In this document: positions 32,638 to 45,064 of the stretch, in pieces
How the letters are laid out: each line of letters opens with the position of its first letter
Position numbering within the stretch: position 1 is the first letter of the stretch
Assembly (NCBI GenBank): GCA_032716605.1
Contig: CM064512.1
Coordinates: forward strand, 22,445,810-22,509,809
DNA: 64,000 bases
Origin: Paralithodes platypus
Taxonomy: Eukaryota > Arthropoda > Malacostraca > Decapoda > Lithodidae
Reading direction: 5' to 3'
Translations under genes and position numbers: made by a program
The notes under the pieces: model-generated
Database searches by the model: none
The model's input: only the letters and a program-made list of their open reading frames with translations
What the model was told of the DNA's origin: nothing

Positions 32638-34971
32638 ATATGGTCATATTATTCCCTTTGTTGGTACTCGAGTTTGGCCTTCCAAGCAACAACAGAAATT
32701 CCGATGGTGCATCCCCCATCTTTGTAGCGGTGATTTGTTGACCAGTGAATCAACAACTTTTATTGTGTGTAGCTGAATTCGTATACCTATTTCTTAAAGA
32801 AAAGGGCCAGGATTTTGTGGTAGAACATTGATTTATCATAAAAAATAAATTCTTCAATTCACAGCACAGGTATTATTGGTGGAAATGAAATGGAATATAT
32901 AATATATAATTAAGATGACAGGGCTAGACAATATATCACCCAAGAAGACCACAAACCCATTCCCATCAACGGCAGGACCAACAACTCCTGTGTAAAAAAT
33001 TGCGTCCATAAGGAACTGGAAGAGAGACCGGAAGCAGGCTCCCCAGGACAACAACAAAATACACCAGCTCACAGCTCCAGCAGAAACGCGCGGGACATCC
33101 GCCACAGTTTGTTGGCTTGTGCCCTCAGGCGCCAGGTAAACAATGGCCGTCCACACCTGGGCCAGACTTAGACTACACAGAGGAAGAATATATGCAAATG
33201 AGACATCAACCTCCGTCATTCTTCTCCAGTCCCAATGTCTGCAATTCGACCAAACGAGAAGACAAACAAACCGGTCCACACAAGCCTCTAAATAGAGAGA
33301 GGCCTCCAATACTGTAAATTATTTATCCTCTTTACACCTAAGCTTTAGGTTAGCTACTTTTATTATAAATAAATAAAACATACCATTCCCCACATAACCA
33401 TATATGCATTGTATTTGTAAGGCTTTAGAAAACCACACAATAAATCAGAAACAAGATTTCCCATGCCTCTCATGTTCCGGAATCCACTGACTTGTCACTC
33501 TCCTAAAGTTTGTTACTACCTAGCCAAAATCAGGTTAGAGTTAGGCAAGTAGAGGCACTGTGTCCCATGCGTAACCTGTGGGGGAGTATACGTTAACAAC
33601 TCGATCGGACAGCACACTCCGTGGAGGCTATCCCAAATCCTCCTAGATCGTGCCCTTCAAGCTGCTACGGTGTGGACGAGAGAGTGTGTGTAGGCAGTAA
33701 GGGAAGTGACCTACGTTAGTGCTACCTGTGCGAGGGCATCCACAGGCCTCCCCCCTTGGCAACAGGCCAAGACGGACCACGCACTTTGTCACCCCCACGT
33801 GTGTCCGATCTCTACAAGGCTACTCTCTCTACGATACTCCAACTCAAATTAAGTGCTTCTTGTTTACTTATTGTGTTTCGTGATTATTGCAAAGGTTGTG
33901 TAGGATATGTTGTGTTCAAATTAACATAATTATCTAAGATCTTTATTCTCACCTTAGTCCTTTTGTTACCCGTATCGAGAGTACATACAAACGCTATCCT
34001 GGGATTGATTTATATAACAGTGTAATTTATATTCATATATTGCCACTCAGGTGTTTATATCTATCCGTTCGGCCTGATTACCCACACACTACACGTAAAT
34101 GTTGTGAACACCCCTGACAGATCTAATACTTAGTTAATCGGATTATCAGGGTACGTAAAGTCGTGTATAAATATTCACAGAGAGTGTTGTCTATCGTGTC
34201 TCTTAGTTAGACTCATTGCATTCATGTTTCCTGGCTTCATACCCAGTTTAAACATTTAATTCGAATTCCTAGTAATTTTTTGTTGTCCGTATCACGTTAA
34301 TATTTCAATGCTGAGGACTCAGTCTGCCACACCAGACTAATATTTATTTGCTCAGTTCCCTGAACTATTATTATCAAATCTAACCATATATATTAGTAGA
34401 AATACAACCTCTCTTATTATTTATAACTCTTTAGTTATTCACCCATCAGGTGATATTCTTATTTTATATACTCTATTTATCTGAGACGGTGTGACCTCAG
34501 TATATTTGACCTTACCCCAAGTCACGTCCTACCTCGCGTTAACCTTGACCTTCAGGATATCAGCTATTCTTTGAGACTAACCGCTCTGTTAGCATTTATG
34601 CTATATGTATATGTTCATCATATGTTTATTCAATTGTGATTTATTAATTATTATCATAACTTGATTTGTATACCTTCCATGCTTTAAGAGTATTATTATT
34701 CATTCTTGAAGTAGGTTCCAGAGTATTTCATTACAAATACGGCTCAACCATTACCTATATATTATCCATGCCAGTACCATGATACAAAGTGAAATAAAAT
34801 ATTGTGAAACTCAACTGTGTATTCTGTATCATTGGTGGAGATTGAGGAGATATATAATTGCATATCTGGAGTCAGCTGTGTTCCTGCTGAGTGTTATAGT
34901 TCTTAAAAGCTTTCCTAGAGTGGAAAGAGAGAACTGACTTATACGGGCAAATGTTAGTACCCGGCATAACA
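32638..34971 (+). repeat. Probable family C LTR, start not resolved
   Basis: The end GGCATAACA at 34963-34971 and nearby blocks such as 'gtgttcctgctgag' resemble the end of the family C LTR at 22921-25632. It is followed by CTGGTGGCCGCTGTG, which could be a primer-binding site. I could not find the left end, and the first ~700 bases may belong to something else. The 151-codon minus-strand ORF at 32854-33309 has no known domain and I treat it as chance. Confidence 0.35.
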
Positions 34972-35437
34972 CTGGTGGCCGCTGTGTCGCAACACGGCAT
35001 AGCGACTCTGATTTTAATTTATCTCAATCTTTACCAATACACGAATCATTATGAATATAATGTGGAGGACTGATATGAGGTATGGAGGGGAAAACAAAAC
35101 ACATATTAAGTGCTACTGGGGCCTTTTAAATTTTTTTTTTAGGCCTTACCTCTTAAGAGCTTTCTCGCCGTCGCCCATTAAAACCTTGCCGTTCCCGGGT
35201 TAAGAGGGTTCTGTTGTAGAAAAAACGGTTAAGTAAGATAGTTCGAAGTCTGTTAATTGCTGGAGGCATTATTTAAAATAATTATAATCGTCTAATAGTA
35301 GCCAGAATAAAGTAAACAAAACGTCGCTGGTACAGAAGGGGTTAACTAGCTTTCCTTGGCCCAATTATTCTCATCCATTCTTTCCACATGCCCATATCAT
35401 ATAAGCCGGCTCCTAGCATCTCCTCACTATTACTCTC
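34972..35437. other. No gene seen
   Basis: Sequence between the probable family C LTR and the family B array, containing 'ctggtggccgctg' near its start. No coding sequence. Confidence 0.4.
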
Positions 35438-37753
35438 TGTAGTATTTAATTCTAAATCAGTTATGCTACTACTACGGGGGATAATTCGACAGTCATTTAG
35501 AAGTTCGTATATTTTGTTTAACAGACTTCCTAACTACTCTAATAATAGGTTCTTGGCTCGGGCCGAGATGAGTTCAAGACGCAGATTGAATATTACGTTG
35601 ATTCATGCTAGGTTGTACTTTGGACCCCTAAAGTTCCCGTTACTCCCTAACTGAATCCCCGCTATTCAGGTATTGACTCAAGTCGGGTTCGATCCTACGA
35701 CCCGTTATTAGTGATTAATCCTAAATAAATAAATCAAAACCCTGCTGTGTCTTTTTATTGATATCAGGGCCTAATAAACCATTTGCTTTTTACCTAACTA
35801 AAACAAAAGTGTTATTTTTTCCTCTACTCTTTAGGTTTTCCCACGTTTCCTGAGCCTTCTGTATCCTTTCTCCATACCAAGGCTATAACAAATATAATCT
35901 ATTTTCTCAATACATAGAATCTATTTACTCCTTTGACACAACCGTCGTTACTACTCAAGTACCTACACAATGACATAAAATTGTACAAATTAGCGAATGA
36001 GATTACAAGGTCTCTCTCACATATAATATGGGTTCCGCCACCCAGTTACTTCACAATCTAGGTTTACAATCTTTATCTCAATAACACTATTGGGTTCCGT
36101 CACCCAGTTACTTCACAATATAGGTTGACAATCGTTATCTCAGTAACACTATTGGGTTCCGTCACCCAGTTACTTCACAATATAGGTTGACATTATTTTA
36201 TCTCCATGACACTATTGGGTTCCGTCACCCAGTTACTTCACAATATAGGTTGACAATCGTTATCTCAATAACACTATTGGGTTCCGTCACCCAGTTACTT
36301 CACAATATAGGTTGACATTATTTTATCTCCATGACACTATTGGGTTCCGTCACCCAGTTACTTCACAATATGGGTTTACAATCTTGATCTCAATTACCCC
36401 TTCTGACTTTACCCTCAAGTAACCCTGTTACCAACACGCTAGGCTACATTTCACCTTAATCAATTATCGTACTAACAAAAGATGAACCGTGCCTCAGACA
36501 CAAACACGGAATAACTCTCTTAGACTTAATAGTAACGCAACTCACATTGGACTAGTGTCCTTCTTCACAGTTTCCTATTTACACAACTGAATGAATGATT
36601 CATATGGACTAGTGTCCTTCCCTAGCTATAGCTAATCTATTAGGCAACTAAACAACTGTTTCCCTCTTTAACTTACTGGTTGCCTCATTTATTAACAAAA
36701 GTATTCTTTCCCTCCCCTCTTTACTTTTACTCTTATAATCTTTAATCTATTTGGCAACTAAACAATTGTTTCCCTCTTTAACTTACTGGTTGCCTCATTT
36801 AGTAATACAAGTATTCTTTCCCTCCCCTCTTTACTTTTACTCTTTTAATCTTTAATCTCTCCTATCAGATCCTATATAATAACTCTTCGGCTGGTGCCGC
36901 TGCTTACAAAAATAACTAATTAATAACACTTCATCATCTTTATATATTCAGATAAGTCTAAATTATTTTTCCTTTAGTCTTGTCCTAGAAGGACACATTA
37001 ATTTTTTATAAGTGATGGCCACCGGGTCAATTCTGCAGTCTCTCTCTTTCTTTATCTCAACTGGAAATCTTTGCTCTTCCACTATCTGTTGTCCTCTTGA
37101 ATCGCTTGGCTGTAGTGGTATGCAAGCCTGCGATGCGACGACAGGTGGCCAGATACTGAGGGTGTATCTGCCATAGTAGGGAAGAGCTGATGATAGGCCT
37201 GGGGTGTGCCTGCTGGAACAAAAGGCGAGGGCGGGAAGGCTGGAGCCAAATTCCTGTGAGTGCCCAAGTGCGAGAGAGCAAGTAGGTTGCGAGATCTGGA
37301 CCCAGTGCCGTCTGGCCGGCGAATTACTTTGCAACGCGCCCCCCCCCCCTCCCTTTATAGTCCTGACCCCCGCTCTCTCGCGCTGCCATTGGCTGAGGGA
37401 CCCGCATGGCATCTCGCTCACACTGACTTCTTGCTTCCTTCATCTCCTCTCTCTCCTCTTCATAGTAAGTTCCAGGAAGTTGATTATAAACCTCTTTTGG
37501 TGGCTTATGGGAGTACAGGGCTCGCACCGAGGTATTACTTAGGGGATAATCAGAAGGAGTTCTTCGGGCAGAGAAAGAGAGTGACTTTTGAGGTGGAAAA
37601 AGAAGTCCAGCTTCACACTCCAATAATGGAGGCCGCTGATTGGCTGGTGGGCGGGGCGTGGCATGTTGCAGCCATGAGCTGTCAGAATCAACTGGACGTG
37701 CAAGCCAGTAAAAGGGGGCGCAGTGATTGGCGGAGGGTGGTTCTACTTTATCA
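35438..37753 (-). repeat. LTR 1 of the array (3' LTR)
   Basis: 2316 bp. On the minus strand it starts TGATAAAGTAGAA (high end) and ends TACTACA (low end). A purine tract AAGTAGGGGG lies directly before the start, as a polypurine tract should. It holds six copies of a ~62-bp minisatellite (36029-36400) and a duplicated ~112-bp pyrimidine-rich unit near 36652-36876. It is longer than LTR 2 by about two minisatellite units. Confidence 0.92.
36029..36400. repeat. ~62-bp minisatellite in LTR 1, six copies
   Basis: The word 'gggttccg' followed by 'cacccagttactt' recurs near 36029, 36091, 36153, 36216, 36278 and 36341. LTR 2 (from 43309) and LTR 3 (from 50455) have four. The step of two units accounts for most of the LTR length difference. 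Confidence 0.9.
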
Positions 37754-38017
37754 CCCCCTACTTAATTTAGGCGAGCTCCTGATCGCCGCAACACTGTTCC
37801 CCTAAAAATTATGCCCTCAGGCTGCCACTCCACCAGTCCACTATGCTCACAGAGACATTTATGTAACTGGAGTGCGGGATTCTAATTTCCTATGATAGTT
37901 TTGGCTATTAAAACCTCCCCGGGCTGGCTGAAAAACTGTTTGAGAGCTCGAGTGGTATTAATTCTTTGCCCTTGCCCGTCGACAATTGCTACCAGTCGAC
38001 GGAGTCGGTACTGAGGT

Positions 38018-38760
38018 TCAGAGGGGAGGCATGGTGCCTTGCAACTGACAGGCACGTGCCCCGGGGGTCCTATTTATATCCTCGTCCGGGTACCTGATTG
38101 GTGGGCGGCTAATCCTACCACTACGAGTGAGAGTTTCGGTGGGGCCCGTGAACTTGGTCGCTCTCGCGGAAATCTTCTCTGGAATGTTAAGCAAGGGAGT
38201 TCCTTTGGATTCTTTCACTTTAGCGGTGGGAGAACCATTTACCCGGTTGCCATCAAAAGATACGCCTCGCGGTTCTACCTCGTCTCGAGGACACTCTTCC
38301 TTACTACTTAAAGTCCTATTTAAATCTCTCGGGGAAACTGAAACTTCGCTGGCTGGGACCGTAGACTTTTCCTCCTCAGTAAGCTCATAGAAATCATCTT
38401 CCGCACTAGATACGATCTCTTCGCTTCCTAGGTCTCCTTCTGGCTCAACCTCAGGAAGACCCTCTCGGTTTTTCCGACTAAGTGACCACCAGAGTGGAGA
38501 ATCTTCTAGGTAGTCCCAAGTTGGAGTAGGACCTCTAACGTTGGGTCGAACTGAGGAAGTATCAGAGTCGTCGACCCAGAATTCCGTTTCCTCTTCGCTC
38601 CCTTCCTCGCTACTCTACTCGCTCATCTCTGGGGGAACATTACCCTCATATCGTTTGGTATGACGAATATGAGTAACTGACACGATATCTCCATGATGTA
38701 AGTATAACACTTGATAGGGCCCGTTTGTCTCGACAACCCTGAAAGGACCCTCGTATTATT
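38018..38760 (-). pseudogene. C-terminal extension of pol (integrase tail), copy 1
   Basis: After a shift, the frame gives 'EGPFRVVETNGPYQVLYL' and 'SVTHIRHTKRYEGN', the chromodomain-side end of integrase, then TAG at 38615-38617, then an acidic, serine-rich stretch and 'LTRSGRISRPPIRYPDEDIN' before the stop at 38018. RSGR..RPP.RY endings are common at the C-terminus of Gypsy pol proteins. The same TAG is in copy 2 (45773-45775). The function is presumably target or chromatin contact, by analogy. Confidence 0.6.
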
Positions 38761-38772
38761 TTCTCCTCCAGT

Positions 38773-39390
38773 TTACCAGCTCGGGTGGGGGTCATGTCTC
38801 TTGACCAAAATATACTCCCCTCGGTAATAAGGATTATTTAGAGAAACTTTCTTAGGCTGTTGCTGAGCAATATGATCATGCACTTGCTGTCGTCGCTCCC
38901 CTTGTTCCTTCCAATATTTTCCCGGTTGGGAATACTGCGTGTAGGACCGGGGGTAGGGCAATAATCGTTCTTGAGACAATTTTGGTATGTTGCCAAAGAT
39001 AATCTCATAGGGAGAATACCCCGTAGTCCTACAGACCGTGGTATTTATTCCCCAGACAATTTCAGGCAAAAGTTCTGGCCAACCCCGGACGATTTTCTCC
39101 CCTTGTGAGCTCAGACTACCCCGGATGGAATTGGCTAACACCCTATGATTCCTTTCACAGACAGCATTCCCCTGGGGGTAATACAGGGAGGTGTGCTGTA
39201 TCTGGTACCCCAAGGTTTCTTCCAAGTGTTGCCAGATCTCATTATTAAATTCTTTTCCCCTGTCACTCAGAATACCTCCAGGGGTGCCATACACAAAAAT
39301 TATCTTTTCCAGGATAACCTTGGCCACTGTTTCAGCTTTCTTGTCCGGGATAGCGCAAGCAACCGTGTATTTAGAGAAAATGTCGACTCA
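38773..39390 (-). pseudogene. Integrase core, copy 1
   Basis: The core follows a TGA at 39388-39390 and reads 'VDIFSKYTVACAIPDKKAE', 'GTPGGILSDRGKEFNN' (second catalytic Asp) and 'YYPQGNAVCERNHRVLAN' (catalytic Glu). The first Asp (LSVDIMGPLP) lies just before the TGA, in the zinc-binding ORF. This is a DDE integrase, which inserts the cDNA into the genome. The frame ends at 38773 where a frameshift separates the C-terminal tail. Confidence 0.88.
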
Positions 39391-39813
39391 GGTCAAGATG
39401 TACCTTTTGTTTGTCTGTCTGGGCAGAGGTCCCATAATATCCACTGATAATTTGGCCCAGGGTGTACCAGCGGTAATATGTCCGGGCAACTGTCTAGGTC
39501 CCCTTCCATCTTTGCCCCTCTGGCATCCCAAACAATTTTGAACGACTTCTTTAACAATCTGGTCGGCCCTCTTGGTCCAGTACCTTTCATTGAATAGTTG
39601 GAGAACCCTAGACTGTCCCAAATGAGCCCCTCCTCCCTTTTGTCCGTGGAGGATTCGGATCATGTGTTTTGCTTCTGAATAATCAAGTACGACCCGATCT
39701 TGAGAATTCCTCCAGGCTCCCTCCGAAAACTTTACTTTATTACTAGGTCTAGGGTCATGTTTTTCCCTGTGAGGTTCAGTGGGTTGAACGGGTGTTACTG
39801 GTAGTCGAGACAA
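39388..39813 (-). pseudogene. Integrase zinc-binding domain and start of the core, copy 1
   Basis: The 141-codon ORF has 'HMIRILHGQKGGGAHLGQ' and 'VVQNCLGCQRGK', the H2C2 zinc-binding module, then LSVDIMGPLPRQTNKRYILT up to the TGA. It follows RNase H. A matching TGA is at 46543-46545 in copy 2. Confidence 0.88.
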
Positions 39814-40200
39814 GCCTCGGCATTATTGTGTAATTTACCGGGTCTATGTCTAACTTCAAAAGAGTACTCTTCCAAAATCCCCTTCCACCTGACAAATAGT
39901 CCGTCTTCCGTTTTCATTTTTCGGAGCCATTGTAAGCTATGGTGGTCCGTAATAACTTCAAAGTGGACCCTGGCTAGGTACGGACGGAAATATTGTACAG
40001 CCCACACTAGAGCTAGACATTCCTTTTTCGTAACGCTATAATTCTTTTCGCCCTTATTCAGTGTCCGGCTAGCACAGGCCATATGCTTTCCTTTCCGTCC
40101 ACTTTCTGGGTCAGAACGGCTCCGAGCCCTTCATCAGAAGCATCAGTGTATAGTTGAAAGGGCTTGATGAAATCCGGATTACAAACTATGGGGTTAGAAG
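39795..40200 (-). pseudogene. RNase H domain, copy 1
   Basis: The frame reads ACASRTLNKGEKNYSVTKKE, 'CLALVWAVQYFRPYLA', 'FEVITDHHSLQWLRKM' and 'RHRPGKLHNNAEACL'. It degrades RNA in the RNA-DNA hybrid. The C-terminal part ends in TAG/TAA rather than running on into the integrase, so a shift separates the two. The N-terminal part ('LGAVLTQ'-like) is in another frame near 40130. Confidence 0.85.
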
Positions 40201-41153
40201 TTATTTTTGCTTCAAGCAATCAAAAGCTGCCTGACAACTCTGATCCCAGTCGAACCTCCTCCCTTTTTCTAGTCTCTGAGTCATGGGGCAAGCAATCTTA
40301 GAAAAGTTAGGTATGAACCTTCGATTAGTAGGAGGCCATTCCCAGAAACGCTCTAATCTCTTTGACAGAGGACGGAGGTGAGATTTCGGCAATAGATCTC
40401 ACTTTATGTGGGTCCGGTTGAATACCTTTACTGGAAACCACATGCCCTAGATATGCCACCTCACGGGCCCCTAATTGGCATTTTGAAGGTTCCAGTTTAA
40501 GTCCTGCCCCCCTGATTCTTTCTAACATTTCTTGGAGTCGGTGAATATGTTCTTCCCAACTAGCGGAAAAGATTATGATATCATCTAAGTACGCCAAACA
40601 AGTCTTCCAGGTTAATCCCCTCAATACTTTGTACATGACTCTAGTGAAACTGGCGGGGCCATTGCAAACTCCAAACGGCAAGACAGTAAACTGGTAGAGT
40701 TTGCCTTCGCTCGTGGCAAATGCGGTTTTCTCCTGATCCTCGGACCTAACTGGTACTTGCCAGTATCCACTCTGGAGATCTAGGGTAGAGAACCAGGTCG
40801 ACCCATTGAGGGATTCTAACGAGTCACCAATACGAGGTAGGGGCTGCGCGTCTTTGATGGTGACATCGTTTAATTTTCGATAATCTACACAGAACCGAGT
40901 AGACCCATCTTTTTAGTTTTACTAGGACTACCGGAGATGACCACGGACTGCATGATTCCACTACTATCCCCTGTTTAATCATGTCCTCAACTTGTTCCTT
41001 TTCTTTTTGTCTCATAGGCCTAATACGGTTTTGTCGTCGGTAGAGTTGTCTAATAGGAGGCCCTTGCGTGTGTATCTCATGGGTGTGTCGGGTTCGAGCC
41101 GATCCGTGGTCCCCTTCGTTTTGAGCAAACACATCTCGGTACGTCCAGAGCAA
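40200..41153 (-). pseudogene. Reverse transcriptase, copy 1
   Basis: The order on the minus strand is: 'IKQGIVVESCSPWSSPVVLV' (41153-40824 ORF), then after a shift 'MPFGVCNGPASFTRVM' and YLDDI at residues 31-35 of the ORF ending at 40325, then 'KCQLGAREVAYLGHVVSS' and 'FLGMASY'. A further shift leads to a short C-terminal part. YLDD carries the catalytic aspartates. The 3-4 breaks make it inactive. Confidence 0.9.
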
Positions 41154-41309
41154 TTCATGTAAGGTACTGGCTTGACTTGAGGTAAATTTTTTCGGGATCT
41201 CGGGTACAGTAAGTTCACGGGTCCGTCAGTTCCAACAGTAGTGGGTTGAGCGGGTGTGACTTGTCCTAACAATTTCCCTTTTTGATAACTAATCGTGTCA
41301 TCACCAAAA

Positions 41310-41777
41310 TTAGCTAAAACTAGTTTCCTCTGGTCGGCAGTAATGAAGGCGGGAGATATTCTCACCCAATTCTGTGCATCGGGTTAAAAAATCCCGGCAG
41401 TTTGGGGGAATCTCTATAATTTTCCAAGATCTAGGAGGAATAGATAATTTTCCTGTGGTAGCTACTATTTGAGGTTGGAGAGTAGTTGTGTCTTTCAGCC
41501 CACACTGAATAGTTACTCCCAACTGACTCATGAGATCAATCCCCAGATACCCATCGACTCCACTACTAGCTTCTGATAAAACACAAAAATCGGTGGTGAA
41601 GGTAATTCCCTTCCACTGCACTACCGACGCGTTAGTTTTTCCTAGGATTGTCAGTGGTTGACCCCCGGCTCCTGACAACTGATTACTGGTTTGATTTAAT
41701 GGGCCCATTTCTCGCTGATTTTGTTTTACGAAATTCCCGAGGAGACAACTTCGGTGTGCCCCCGTATCAATCAACAT
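41310..41777 (-). pseudogene. Retropepsin-like protease, copy 1
   Basis: The ORF starts MLIDTGAHRSCLLGNFV; DTGA is the catalytic motif of retroviral-type aspartic proteases, which work as dimers. Later 'VDGYLGIDLMSQLGVTI' fits the flap-to-C-terminal hydrophobic part (ILG-D-L). It lies between gag and RT as in Ty3/Gypsy. It ends at 41310 in overlap with another frame. Confidence 0.85.
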
Positions 41778-41857
41778 GTTCGCGGCTCTCCCATTTATGA
41801 CTACAGTTTCACAAGGCGTTTGTCTCTCTAAGATATTGACCTCACTATAACGCCCTT

Positions 41858-42649
41858 CTATGTGAGGTTTTGCAGAAAATGTTCTCTCTCTTCCGGCATC
41901 GTAACTCTTGGCTGGTTTTCTGTCTCCCGGTATTCTACCGGAAGCATTCCTCTCCGGTCCGGATCGGTTCCCCGGGGTAGAGGTCGATCGTTTGGGAGTG
42001 CGATTCTGGGGTCAAATCTAGGGATTGGGGCTGGTGGACGGTTGGTACAGTTCCTAGCCAGGTGTCCGGTCTGTCTACAAGTGAAGCATCGAATCAGGGC
42101 TTTCGGATACCCTTTCTTTGGGTTCTCCTCTTCCCCTTTTTGTTTTTCCTCTTTTACTTCTCTAGCCTCCAGAATCTTTTTATTGACCTCCATCAATTCC
42201 TTGGTAGTGTTAACCTCATGAATGATGCAGTGTTTCCTAACTTCTACCGGGCAGGCTTGGATCATGATCTCCCTAATCTCAATTTGCTGGCTCTCTTGGT
42301 TCATATGGGGATACGGTAGTTTCACATTCTTAGTGATTTCCCTCCTCAGGGCTCTCACATTTTGGCCATCAAGTTTCAAACTCTTCAGTTTGTCTCCGGC
42401 TTTTATGGTGGAAGTCTCTCGGCCAAATTCTTCGATTAAGGCGCTCCTGACTTCGGCCCACGATACTAATCCTTCCAGACGTACTCTCACATCATTCAGG
42501 GCCTTACCTAAGTGTGCCTTTCCATAGGAGATTTTCTTCTCATTTTCCCCTACGTCAAGTAGTGTGAACTGACATTATAACTGCTCAATCCAAAGATCGA
42601 TTTCTTCCTTCCCCTCTTCCCATAATCTGAATGGTAACATGCCTGCCAT
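41858..42649 (-). pseudogene. Gag (capsid and zinc knuckle), copy 1
   Basis: The start is the ATG at 42647-42649, giving MAGMLPFRLWEEGKEEIDLW, then TAA at 42575-42577 after 'EQL'. The frame is then open to 41858. Within the ORF numbered from 42490, C135-x2-C138-x4-H143-x4-C148 is a CCHC zinc knuckle, which binds RNA. The upstream part (1-110) is helical, as expected for a capsid C-terminal domain. TAA in the same place in copy 2 points to a shared ancestor defect. Confidence 0.85.
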
Positions 42650-42693
42650 CCTATCTGTTCTGTTAGATAATTATACTCAATCCAAATGATTTG

Positions 42694-42715
42694 TCGAATC
42701 CCACCGCTGCCACCA
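42694..42715 (-). other. Primer-binding site, tRNA-Leu type
   Basis: The plus strand reads TCGAATCCCACC then GCTGCCACCA, the 3' end of a eukaryotic leucine tRNA including CCA, so the minus-strand element RNA would pair with it over 22 bases. Three bases (AAA) separate it from the LTR end at 42719. Matching to tRNA-Leu is from memory of metazoan tRNA ends. Confidence 0.8.
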
Positions 42716-42718
42716 AAA

Positions 42719-44909
42719 TGTAGTATTTAATTCTAAATCAGTTATGCTACTACTACGGGTATAATTCGACAGTCATTTAGAAGTTCGTATATTTTATTTA
42801 ACAAACTTCCTAACTACTCTAATAATAGGTTCTTGGCTCGGGCCGAGATGAGTTCAAGACACAGATTGAATATTACGTCGATTCATGCTAGGTTGTACTT
42901 TGGACCCCTTAAGTTCCCGTTACTCCCTAACTGAATCCCCGCTATTCAGGTATTGACTCAAGTCAGCTTCGATCCTACGACCCGTTATTAGTGATTAATC
43001 CTAAATAAATAAATCAAAACCCTGCTGTGTCTTTTATTGAGACCAGGGCCTAATAAACCATTTGCTCTTTACCTAACTAAAACAAAAGTGTTATTCTTTC
43101 CTCTACTCTTTAGTGTTTCCCACGTTTCCTGAGCCTTCTGTATCCTTTCTCCATACCAAGGCTATAACAAATATAATCTATTTTCGCAATACATAGAATC
43201 TATTTACTCGTTTGACACAACCGTCGTTACTACTCAAGTACCTCCACAATGACATAAAATTGTACAAATTACCGAATGAGGTTACAAGGTCTCTCTCACA
43301 TATAATATGGGTTCCGCCACGCAGTTACTTAACAATCTAGGTTTACAATCTTTATCTCAATAACACTATTGGGTTCCGTCACCCAGTTACTTCACAATAT
43401 AGGTTGACAATCTTTATCTCAATAACCCTTTGGGTTCCGTCACCCAGTTACTTCACAATATAGGTTGACATTATTTTATCTCCATGACACTATTGGGTTC
43501 CGTCACCCAGTTACTTCATAATATGGGTTTACAATCTTGATCTCAATTACCCCTTCTGACTTTACCCTCAAGTAACCCTGTTACCAACACGCTAGATTAC
43601 CTTTCACCTTAATCAATTATCGTACTAACAAAAGATGAACCGTGCCTCAGACGCATACACGGAATAACTCTCTTAGACTTAATAGTAACGCAACTCACAT
43701 TGGACTAGTGTCCTTCTTCACAGTTTCCTTTTTACACAACTTAATGAATGATTCATATGGACTAGTGTCCTTCCCTAGCTATAGCTAATCTATTAGGCAA
43801 CTAAACAACTGTTTCCCTCTTTAACTTACTGGTTGCTTCATTTATTAACAAAAGTATTCTTTCCCTCCCCTCTTTACTTTTACTCTTTTAATCTTTAATC
43901 TATTTGGCAACTAAACAACTGTTTCCCTCTTTAACTTACTGGTTGCCTCATTTAGTAATACAAGTATTCTTTCCCTCCCCTCTTTACTTTTACTCTTTTA
44001 ATCTTTAATCTCTCCTATCAGATCCTATATAATAACTCTTCGGCTGGTGCCGCTGCTTACAAAAATAACTAATTAATAACACTTCATCATCTTTATATAT
44101 TCAGATAAGTCTAAATTATTTTTCCTTTAGTCTTGTCCTAGAAGGACACATTAATTTTTGATAAGTGATGGCCACCGGGTCAGTTCTGCAGTCTCTCTCT
44201 TTCTTTATCTCAACTGGAAATCTTTGCTCTTCCACTACAATCTGTCGTCCTCTTGAATCGCTTGGCTGTAGTGGTATGCAAGCCTGCGATGCGACGACAG
44301 GTGGCCAGATACTGAGGGTGTATCTGCCATAGTAGGGAAGAGCTGATGATAGGCCTGGGGTGTGCCTGCTGGAACGAAAGGCGAGGGCTGGGAGGCTGGA
44401 GCCGAATTCCTGTGAGTGCCCAAGTGCGAGAGAGCAAGTAGGTTGCGAGATCTGGACCCAGTGCCATCTAGCCGGCGAATTACTTTGCAACGCGCCCCCC
44501 CCCCCCTCCCTTTATAGTCCTGACCCCCGCTCTCTCGTGCTGCCATTGGCTGAGGGACCCGCATGGCATCCCGCTCACACTGACTTCTTGCTTCCTTCAT
44601 CTCCTCTCTCTCCTCTTCATAGTAAGTTCCAGGAAGTTGATTATAAACCTCTTTTGGTGGCTTATGGGAGTACAGGGCTCGCACCGAGGTATTACTTAGG
44701 GGATAATCAGAAGGAGCTCTTCGGGCAGAGAAAGAGAGTGACTTTTGAGGTGGAAAAAGAAGTCCAGCTTCACACTCCAATAATGGAGGCCGCTGATTGG
44801 CTGGTGGGCGGGGCGTGGCATGTTACAGCCATGAGCTGTCAGAATCAACTGGACGTGCAAGCCAGTAAAAGGGGCGCAGTGATTGGCGGAGGGTGGTTCT
44901 ACTTTATCA
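42719..44909 (-). repeat. LTR 2 of the array (shared by both elements)
   Basis: 2191 bp, with the same ends as LTR 1 and nearly identical to it apart from two fewer minisatellite units and scattered changes. It is the 5' LTR of region 1 and at the same time the 3' LTR of region 2. ORFs here (for example at 44235-44780) have the same shadows in LTR 1. Confidence 0.92.
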
Positions 44910-45064
44910 CCCCCTACTTAATTTAGGCGAGCTCCTGATCGCCGCAACACTGTTTCCCCTAAAAATTATGCCCTCAGGCTGCCACTCCACCAGTCCACTA
45001 TGCTCACAGAGACATTTATGTAACTGGAGTGCGGGATTCTAATTTCCTATGATAGTTTTGGCTA

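Larger units (their letters stand above)
37754..42718 (-). mobile_element. Internal region 1 of the family B Ty3/Gypsy element
   Basis: About 4.97 kb on the minus strand from the primer-binding site (42694-42715) to the polypurine tract (37754-37763). Genes in order: gag 42649-41858, protease 41777-41310, RT 41153-40200, RNase H ~40140-39795, integrase 39813-38773 and a C-terminal extension to 38018. All are interrupted by stops or shifts, so none can make a full product. This copy is better preserved than region 2. Confidence 0.9.

Noticed and set aside
32854..33309. 151-codon hydrophobic minus-strand ORF
   Set aside because: Hydrophobic stretches come from AT-rich codons; no homologue in the window and no recognised family.
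37260..37805. 181-codon ORF in LTR 1 and its partners in LTR 2
   Set aside because: LTR sequence read in both directions gives overlapping ORFs; no conserved frame against LTR 3 and no known domain.
39388..39390. Recoded TGA (selenocysteine or readthrough) in integrase
   Set aside because: Present in both copies, but other stops and shifts in the same copies make decay the simpler reading. Kept only as an alternative.
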